DNA of 26,973 nt from CAZEHS01 sp964511875. Lineage in GTDB: Bacteria > Bacillota > Clostridia > Peptostreptococcales > Acidaminobacteraceae. Below are positions 21,785-26,973 of the stretch, in pieces (positions within the stretch are counted from its first letter, which is position 1; each line of letters begins with the position of its first letter). The translations under genes and the position numbers were made by a program. Location of the stretch: the NCBI GenBank assembly GCA_964511875.1, contig CAZEHS010000033.1, positions 1-26,973 of the forward strand, read 5' to 3'. The notes beneath the pieces are model-generated. The model had not been told where the DNA came from and did not search any database. It saw only the letters and a program-made list of their open reading frames with translations.

Positions 21785-22879
21785 TTATTTGGCAGGTACG
21801 TTCACTTCAACACGATTCTTGTATGCTTCAGCTACGGAGCCGAGGAAATCTCCATGTGAGTCTCGGAGAGACATGGTTGCACCGGAAACGACATCAGCCA
21901 GTTCTGATTTTTCGGCGTCAGTCAGTTTGTTATACTTCGCAAGGTCAGCCTCGTTTGTGGTATTCGCTTTGATTGGACGGCCAGCGGTTGTCGTGTATTT
22001 TGCAAACCAAGCTTCCAATTCATCAACGGTTTTACCGACAAAGAAGTTCTGATAGAAGTCCATTTGTTTATACCATTCGTTTGCAGGATTCATAGCATAG
22101 CTGTCTCCGCGCTGACGTTTTGTCAGCCAGCTACTAACCTCTGCAGCGGCGGATTCAGGTGTGTTTGTCGAGATTCCGGTAACCTTTTCAGTGGCGTGAT
22201 CCGTAACATTGTAGCCCGCTTGATTCGGCCAGCCTGAGAAATGCGGCATGGATGCGCCGTCATAGTTAGGAGTCGCGACCTCGTATCCATCAATGTAAAC
22301 GTTGAGTATCCTGCCTGCAGAATCAAAAGTCGCACGGGCCATCGCTACATTGAAGCTGTATACTGGAACTTTTTCACTGTCTGCGCCAGGACCGTTTCGG
22401 AAGGTCGTTTTAGACCCTAGCCCTTCATATACCTTCAGTACAGCGGGAGTGACAGGTGGCGTGACGACGGGTGTCACTGCCGGTGCGGCAGGTAATTCTG
22501 CATTTGCTTTTACAATGACCTTTTGTCCGATATAGATGAGCCCTGGATTCTTGATTTGTGGATTCATAGCGATTAATTGAGCGAGTGTCAGCTTGTATTT
22601 GGCTGCAATCTTCCACATGGAATCACCGGCAACAACGATATAAGCCTGCCCGTCAAAAGGGACCACAAGAGGTACAGAGGCTTTTACTGGAGCTGGCGTA
22701 TTGGTCGGGGCTGGTGTTTTAACTGGAGCGGGAGCGGGAACAGGTGGTTTAGCCGGGGCTTCCGGCGCCCATGTTGTGGCGGCGGAAACTGAATCAACTT
22801 TTGGAGAAAGCGGTGCACCAAAAACTGGAACGGAAAGGATGAGAATCATGACCAAGGATTGAGCAATGAACTTTTTCAC
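21785..22879 (-). CDS. Secreted LysM protein with a flavinylation (DxxSGAT) motif
   Basis: The 364-residue protein has an N-terminal signal peptide (about 1-21, possibly cut later near VSA-ATT). A Pro/Ala/Lys-rich wall-spanning linker (38-70) is followed by a LysM peptidoglycan-binding domain (79-123), another Pro-rich linker (130-147) and a C-terminal domain (150-364). That domain contains YIDGYEVATPNYDGASMPHF and, near the end, ADVVSGATMS with D329, S332, G333, A334 and T335. Dxx(S)GA(T/S)x(T/S) is the site where ApbE links FMN to Thr in RnfG, NqrC and secreted flavoproteins such as PplA. It may thus be a wall-anchored flavoprotein for extracellular electron transfer. Start is GTG after AAAGGAGG. 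ApbE is not in the window. Confidence 0.82.
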   Translation of the reverse strand: MKKFIAQSLVMILILSVPVFGAPLSPKVDSVSAATTWAPEAPAKPPVPAPAPVKTPAPTNTPAPVKASVPLVVPFDGQAYIVVAGDSMWKIAAKYKLTLAQLIAMNPQIKNPGLIYIGQKVIVKANAELPAAPAVTPVVTPPVTPAVLKVYEGLGSKTTFRNGPGADSEKVPVYSFNVAMARATFDSAGRILNVYIDGYEVATPNYDGASMPHFSGWPNQAGYNVTDHATEKVTGISTNTPESAAAEVSSWLTKRQRGDSYAMNPANEWYKQMDFYQNFFVGKTVDELEAWFAKYTTTAGRPIKANTTNEADLAKYNKLTDAEKSELADVVSGATMSLRDSHGDFLGSVAEAYKNRVEVNVPAK

Positions 22880-22972
22880 CTGATTACCTCCTTTGAATTG
22901 ATTGGATTCTTTGTTTAGTTTTTAGCAAACTCCGCTTTTTAAGAATCCAATAAGTGATATCCATCTATATGG

Positions 22973-23002
22973 ATTATAAGTTAAAGTATTGACCCTTGTC
23001 AA
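22973..23002 (-). promoter_or_regulatory. Promoter of the LysM flavoprotein gene with operator-like dyad
   Basis: On the minus strand TTGACA (23002-22997) and TATAAT (22978-22973) are both consensus and 18 bases apart. The -35 is half of a TTGAC-N4-GTCAA inverted repeat (22989-23002). A second dyad, GGTC-N4-GACC, lies at 23012-23023. Both could be regulator sites. Confidence 0.8.
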
Positions 23003-23046
23003 TTTAATATAGGTCGGTTGACCCAATTTTCAAAATATTGAACAAA

Positions 23047-23805
23047 TCATGCATCCTCTTCAGAAGCTGTCGCGACCCGACTGGCAATCTGGGATGGAAA
23101 CCACAGATTCATCTGCTCCTCATTCTTCATGGCAGTCAGTAGACTCGCGCGGGAATTGGGTATGGTTTTGTAAATCGAAGCAAGCATTAGGCTGATCTCG
23201 TGGCGCTTTGTTGTACCTGTTGCGGGGCAAGGGCTGGGGATCACAGGCAGGTTCAGTTCACGGATCAGGCCGATGACATCCCGTTCTGAACTTCCGATCA
23301 GGGGGCGGATCATGGTCACCTTGGACCTGCTAAGGTAGCTTTTGACTTCGAATGTACTGATCTTACCCGTGTACAGCATATTCATCATCATGGTTTCAAT
23401 GGCGTCATCAGCGTGATGGCCTAATGCCAGCACATTCAGGTTCTTATGGTTCATTGCATCGGTAAGGGCTCCACGCCTCATCTTGGCGCAGAGGGAGCAA
23501 GGGTTCTTTTCTTTACGGATATCGAATACGATATGTGCGATCTGTGTTTCTTCGATATGATAGGGGACTTCCAATTCTGCACAGAGTTGAACCATTGGGC
23601 TCAGATCCATATTCTCGAATCCGTTTGAAATCGTAATGGCCTCAAGCTCAAAAGGAATCGGGCTGAAGCGCTGGAATTTTTTGAGGGCCCATAACAGGGC
23701 AGTGCTGTCTTTTCCGCCTGACAGGCCGACAGCGATTCGGTCCCCTGATTTGATCAGTTCGTATTCCTGAATGGTTTTGCGAAGGGCGCCAAGAATGGAT
23801 GACAT
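23047..23805 (-). CDS. ttcA: TtcA-family tRNA 2-thiocytidine synthetase
   Basis: The 252-residue protein is a PP-loop ATPase with SGGKDS at 29-34. PCSLCAKMRRGAL (C-x-x-C) and PCPATGTTKR supply the cysteines that hold the [4Fe-4S] cluster in TtcA/TtuA enzymes, and LGHHADDAIETMMMN is the second catalytic block. TtcA thiolates C32 of certain tRNAs. The family also contains TtuA-like and sulfur-transfer homologues, so the exact tRNA position is an inference. AAAGGAG precedes the ATG on the minus strand. It is divergent from the ZIP gene; the LysM gene downstream has its own promoter. Confidence 0.88.
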   Translation of the reverse strand: MSSILGALRKTIQEYELIKSGDRIAVGLSGGKDSTALLWALKKFQRFSPIPFELEAITISNGFENMDLSPMVQLCAELEVPYHIEETQIAHIVFDIRKEKNPCSLCAKMRRGALTDAMNHKNLNVLALGHHADDAIETMMMNMLYTGKISTFEVKSYLSRSKVTMIRPLIGSSERDVIGLIRELNLPVIPSPCPATGTTKRHEISLMLASIYKTIPNSRASLLTAMKNEEQMNLWFPSQIASRVATASEEDA

Positions 23806-23897
23806 TGAAATCTCCTTTGATATTTAAGAATAATATGATGTATTGTAGCATGTTCTGGGTATCAAAAGATACAAGTTGGAGTCTTATGCAAGGGGGG

Positions 23898-23928
23898 AGT
23901 TGATAATAACTATCAACTGCTATATCAT
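23898..23928 (+). promoter_or_regulatory. ZIP promoter overlapped by a Fur-type box
   Basis: AGTTGATA (23898-23905) and TATCAACT (23911-23918) form an 8-bp dyad with a 5-base spacer. TGATAATAACTATCA (23901-23915) differs from the Fur-family 7-1-7 consensus TGATAATNATTATCA at one position. TTGATA (23900-23905) and TATCAT (23923-23928), 17 bases apart, form a promoter inside it. Metal-dependent repression is inferred. Confidence 0.7.
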
Positions 23929-23968
23929 GAGAGTGAAACAGCATACCAGATTCACAGGAGGTTAATAG

Positions 23969-24781
23969 ATGATGCAATCCTTCATATCGCTTCATCCGGT
24001 GGTACAGGCGCTTATTGCCACCATTTTTACATGGTTTGTTACAGCATTGGGAGCTTCCCTCGTATTCTTCTTTAAAAGCATCAACAAGAAAGTTCTTGAT
24101 GCCATGCTGGGATTTGCAGCGGGAGTCATGATTGCTGCCAGCTATTGGTCCCTTTTAGCCCCCGCCATTGAAATGTCGGAAGAGATGGGACTGCCCCCAT
24201 GGTTGCCTGCGGTTGTGGGCTTTGCGTCCGGGGGGATCTTCCTCAAGCTTGTGGATTCGTTCATACCTCACTTGCACCTGTTTCAGCCTATTGAGAATGC
24301 CGAGGGCATCAAAACCCGCTGGCAGCGCAGCGTTCTTCTTGTAATGGCCATTACCCTGCATAATATACCCGAGGGTCTGGCTGTCGGAGTCGCTTTCGGC
24401 GCAGTTGCAGCCGGCCTTCCCTCGGCGACGATTGCAGGTGCCATAGCCCTGGCCATTGGTATCGGACTTCAAAACTTTCCGGAAGGAGCGGCGGTCTCCA
24501 TACCTCTGCGCCGGGAAGGGCTCAGCAGGACCAAGAGCTTCTGGTATGGTCAGCTGTCTGGGATGGTTGAACCTGTTGCGGGCGTCGTGGGTGCTGCGGC
24601 TGTATATTTTTCCCGTCCGATCCTTCCATATGCCTTATCGTTCGCTGCCGGAGCCATGATTTATGTAGTAATTGAAGAACTGATACCTGAAAGTCAGACC
24701 TCGGGGAATACCGATATTGCTACTTTGGGAACAATGGGTGGATTCATCGTCATGATGTTCCTTGATGTGGCTTTAGGATAG
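23969..24781 (+). CDS. ZIP-family metal importer (GufA/ZupT-like)
   Basis: The 270-residue protein has about eight membrane helices. The metal-site motifs of the family are present: HNIPEGLAVG in helix 4 and NFPEGAAVSIPL in helix 5, with a His-containing loop FIPHLHLF between helices 3 and 4. ZIP proteins import Zn2+, Fe2+ or Mn2+. AGGAGG lies seven bases before the ATG, which is followed by a second Met codon. The near-consensus Fur-type box on its promoter supports a role in scarce-metal uptake; iron or zinc depends on which Fur-family protein binds. A CDF exporter in the same window has the opposite role. Confidence 0.9.
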   Translation: MMQSFISLHPVVQALIATIFTWFVTALGASLVFFFKSINKKVLDAMLGFAAGVMIAASYWSLLAPAIEMSEEMGLPPWLPAVVGFASGGIFLKLVDSFIPHLHLFQPIENAEGIKTRWQRSVLLVMAITLHNIPEGLAVGVAFGAVAAGLPSATIAGAIALAIGIGLQNFPEGAAVSIPLRREGLSRTKSFWYGQLSGMVEPVAGVVGAAAVYFSRPILPYALSFAAGAMIYVVIEELIPESQTSGNTDIATLGTMGGFIVMMFLDVALG

Positions 24782-24813
24782 ATCCGCAAAGAATCTTACA
24801 TACTGGAAAGGAA

Positions 24814-24842
24814 TTGTATAAACCGTTCATTTCAGATACACT
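24814..24842 (+). promoter_or_regulatory. Possible promoter of the NYN-domain gene
   Basis: TTGTAT (24814-24819) and TACACT (24837-24842) are 17 bases apart, 30 bases before the NYN start. No terminator is visible between the ZIP and NYN genes, so read-through is also possible. Confidence 0.35.
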
Positions 24843-24872
24843 GATGATAACCTGTAAAAAAAGGAGTACCTT

Positions 24873-25652
24873 ATGACCCGGAACGACGAACTGCGCTTTG
24901 CAGTGCTGATTGATGCGGATAATGTCCCTTACTCGAAAATCAAAGAAATCATGGACGAAATTGCTAAATACGGCATGCCCACCATCAAACGGATCTACGG
25001 GGACTGGACAAAGCCTAACCTGGCAGGCTGGAAGAATGTACTGCTTGAGAATGCCATAACGCCGATACAGCAATACAGTTATACGACCGGCAAGAACTCC
25101 AGCGACTCGGCTCTCATTATCGATGCCATGGATATCCTTTATTCAGCGAAAGTGGATGGTTTTTGCATCGTATCAAGTGACAGTGACTTCACGCGGCTTG
25201 CCACCCGGTTGAGAGAAGCCAGCATGCGTGTCATAGGAATCGGGGAGAAGAAAACGCCTAACCCATTCATCGTGGCCTGTGATCGCTTCATCTACATAGA
25301 GATCCTGAATAAGGGTTCAGTTCAAAAGGAACAGGATAGGCATACGACCGGCAGTACGAACGGAAATGGAAATAAAGAACTGAAGCCGGTTGGAGATGCC
25401 ATCAAGCCGGAGGTTATCCAGCTGATCGCCGCTTCGATAGAAGACGTCGCGGATGACAATGGATGGGCGTTTCTGGGAAGTGTCGGATCCATCATAGCAA
25501 AAAAACAGCCTGACTTCGATGCACGGAACTACGGATTCACCAAGCTTACCACATTGATAAAGCAGATAGACCGGTTTGAGGTGGAAGCCCGACCAACCAA
25601 GGAAAGCAAACGAATCAAGCATATCTACATCCGCGATAAACAGCAGGATTAA
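24873..25652 (+). CDS. NYN-domain ribonuclease-like protein with C-terminal OST-HTH/LOTUS domain
   Basis: The 259-residue protein has an N-terminal NYN (PIN-like, LabA/DUF88) domain (about 5-148). The acidic residues expected of a metal-dependent RNase are there: LIDADN near 12-17, NSSDSALIIDAMD near 74-86 and VSSDSDF near 98-104. A hydrophilic linker (about 149-168) leads to an OST-HTH/LOTUS domain (about 170-255), with GWAFLGSVGSIIAKKQPDF and NYGFTKLTTLI. The pairing is known in bacteria and suggests RNA binding and cleavage, but the targets are unknown. AAGGAG precedes the ATG. It is convergent with htpG and shares its terminator. Confidence 0.88.
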   Translation: MTRNDELRFAVLIDADNVPYSKIKEIMDEIAKYGMPTIKRIYGDWTKPNLAGWKNVLLENAITPIQQYSYTTGKNSSDSALIIDAMDILYSAKVDGFCIVSSDSDFTRLATRLREASMRVIGIGEKKTPNPFIVACDRFIYIEILNKGSVQKEQDRHTTGSTNGNGNKELKPVGDAIKPEVIQLIAASIEDVADDNGWAFLGSVGSIIAKKQPDFDARNYGFTKLTTLIKQIDRFEVEARPTKESKRIKHIYIRDKQQD

Positions 25653-25695
25653 AAAATCTCCGTGAATCAGGTTTCCCTGGCTCACGGAGATTTTT
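25651..25695. terminator. Bidirectional terminator between the NYN gene and htpG
   Basis: AAAAATCTCCGTGA pairs with TCACGGAGATTTTT, with an inner CAGG-TTTC-CCTG hairpin. The stem starts at the NYN stop codon and serves both converging genes. Confidence 0.92.
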
Positions 25696-25727
25696 GCAGC
25701 ATAGGATATGTGGAGACTTTCTTTTGC

Positions 25728-26966
25728 TTACATCGTGACCATCCGCTTCATCAACTCATTGCTTCGCTGTATGAAAGCGGTCATCTCATCGGATGAGAGC
25801 GGCTTATGGCTCATGAGTGCCAAATCATAGAGCTGGCGGACAACCAGATCCTTAAGGTCCTCAGGCTGGCCTTCTTTCAGGATGAATTGGACAAGGGGGT
25901 GCTTGCGGTTCAGGACCAGGATTTCCTCGCTGGGGAACATCTTGGAATCCATGTGCTTCATCCCGTAGGATTTGAACATGTCCTGCATCCGGCGATTAGT
26001 TTCAGAAAGGATGATCATGCCGGATACCTCTTCATTTTTCAAGGTCTCCAGCTGTAATTTCAGATCCTCCCGATTCAGCGCGGTTTTGAAGGTGTTCAGA
26101 AGGGATTCAGTCTCGCTTTTGATGATTTCAGCATCTGCCTCAACCGGAATCTCTTTCATCAGATCAGAGAGGTCTGAGTCTACCCGTTGGAACTGCAAGC
26201 CTTCCTTCTTGGATTCAACCAATGATATGAAAGGCGTATCGATGCTGTGTTCCAGAAGAACAGCTTCTACTCCGTGTGATTGCAGGATTTGGATATATTG
26301 AGTCTGCTGAACCTGATCAGTAACATAGTATACCTGGTTTTCAAGCTTCCCGAGATGCTGATCCAGATATTCCTGGAGTGTCACGTAGTTTCCTTTGGTG
26401 GTCTTATAAAGGACATTATCAGCCAGCTTTTCCTGAAACTTGGCGTCCTTCAGGGACCCGTACTTCACAAATGGATGAAGGTCGTCCCAGAAGCCCTCCA
26501 ATAGGGGGCGTTCGGTATTGAACAGTCCGTTCAGTTTGTCCGCAACTTTTTTTGAAATATAATCGGAAATCTTCTTGACATACCCGTCGTTCTGGAGGAA
26601 GCTTCGTGAAACATTAAGGGGGAGATCCGGGCAGTCAATGACGCCTTTAAGAAGCAGCAGGTATTCGGGAAGGGCTTCCTTGATATTATCCGCAACGAAG
26701 ACCTGATTGTTATAAAGCTTGATCCGTCCCTCCAGGGTATCGAATTCCGTATTCAATCTGGGGAAGTAGAGGATACCTTTAAGGTTGAAAGGATAATCCA
26801 TATTCAGATGAATCCAGAACAGGGGTTCTTTTAAATCCTCGAATGTCTTGCGGTAAAACTCTGTGTACTCCTCATCGGTGCGGGCGCTCGGCTGTCTGGT
26901 GTAGAAAGGATCTACGTCGTTAACTGTAAGCGTTCCCGCATGCAATACATTGCCTGCATCCTTCAC
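25728..26966 (-). CDS. htpG: HtpG (Hsp90) middle and C-terminal domains, N-terminal ATPase domain not in this frame
   Basis: HtpG is the bacterial Hsp90 chaperone. The 412 residues from the GTG at 26966 cover the middle domain, with EPLFWIHLNMDYPFNLKGIL, RIKLYNNQVFVADN and VIDCPDLPLNVSRSFLQND, and the C-terminal dimerisation domain, ending VTM. The start of the middle domain (VNDVDPFYTRQPS, TDEEYTEFYRKTF) is near the window edge. A full HtpG has about 200 more N-terminal residues, which hold the ATP site. The codon directly before the GTG (26969-26967) is TAG, so this frame cannot continue upstream as written. Either the gene is frameshifted or split, there is a sequence error, or this is an ATPase-less form. 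No ribosome site can be judged at the edge. Confidence 0.85.
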   Translation of the reverse strand: MKDAGNVLHAGTLTVNDVDPFYTRQPSARTDEEYTEFYRKTFEDLKEPLFWIHLNMDYPFNLKGILYFPRLNTEFDTLEGRIKLYNNQVFVADNIKEALPEYLLLLKGVIDCPDLPLNVSRSFLQNDGYVKKISDYISKKVADKLNGLFNTERPLLEGFWDDLHPFVKYGSLKDAKFQEKLADNVLYKTTKGNYVTLQEYLDQHLGKLENQVYYVTDQVQQTQYIQILQSHGVEAVLLEHSIDTPFISLVESKKEGLQFQRVDSDLSDLMKEIPVEADAEIIKSETESLLNTFKTALNREDLKLQLETLKNEEVSGMIILSETNRRMQDMFKSYGMKHMDSKMFPSEEILVLNRKHPLVQFILKEGQPEDLKDLVVRQLYDLALMSHKPLSSDEMTAFIQRSNELMKRMVTM

Positions 26967-26973
26967 CTACAGC

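Overview
The window looks like a chromosomal segment of an anaerobic, amino-acid or purine/pyrimidine-fermenting member of the Clostridia (Bacillota). Support for this: the tail of an Rnf ferredoxin:NAD+ oxidoreductase operon, a sodium-pump decarboxylase beta-subunit homologue, strong AGGAGG-type ribosome sites on nearly every gene, TTGACA/TATAAT promoters, and Clostridia-like MprF, HtpG, TtcA and NYN proteins. I cannot name the genus. No rRNA, tRNA, CRISPR array, transposase or prophage gene was seen.

Layout. (1) 1-905: 3' end of rnfA and all of rnfB, closed by a terminator. (2) 1189-2716: two one-helix microproteins and an OadB-type membrane protein, closed by a terminator. (3) 3011-4306: a UraA-type uracil permease behind a dyad-rich leader, with its own terminator. 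(4) 4561-15126: a catabolic block. It holds a YqeB-type maturation factor for selenium-dependent molybdenum hydroxylases, a PucR regulator, the three oxamate-carbamoyltransferase-type subunits in the order allH-allF-(56-aa protein)-allG, a cyclase-family metal hydrolase, a nitrilase-superfamily amidase and a class III CoA-transferase. Three dispersed-repeat-like palindromes lie in the two intergenic gaps around the cyclase gene. (5) 15166-16317: marR and a nitroreductase gene sharing one 16-bp operator in opposite orientations. (6) 16466-26966: housekeeping and envelope genes: an FMN reductase, MprF, a CDF metal exporter, a beta-carbonic anhydrase, a LysM protein with a flavinylation motif, TtcA, a ZIP metal importer, an NYN-OST-HTH protein, and the middle and C-terminal domains of HtpG.

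How the catabolic genes may work together (inference). UraA would import a pyrimidine. A molybdenum hydroxylase encoded elsewhere, matured by YqeB, would oxidise it. The cyclase-family hydrolase would open the ring. The AllFGH-like complex would phosphorolyse the resulting N-carbamoyl amide to carbamoyl phosphate, which can yield ATP. The nitrilase would deamidate the remaining amide, and the CoA-transferase would activate the acid. With barbiturate as intermediate the acid would be malonate, which would give the OadB-like protein a possible role. With the known oxalurate chemistry the acid would be oxalate. The usual allantoin genes (allantoinase, allantoate and ureidoglycolate enzymes) and carbamate kinase are not in the window, so this is a hypothesis and not an assignment.

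Other points worth following: a probable ATT start codon on the carbonic anhydrase, a probable leaderless marR mRNA, a near-consensus Fur-type box on the ZIP promoter, and an htpG reading frame that is closed by a stop codon just upstream of its middle domain.
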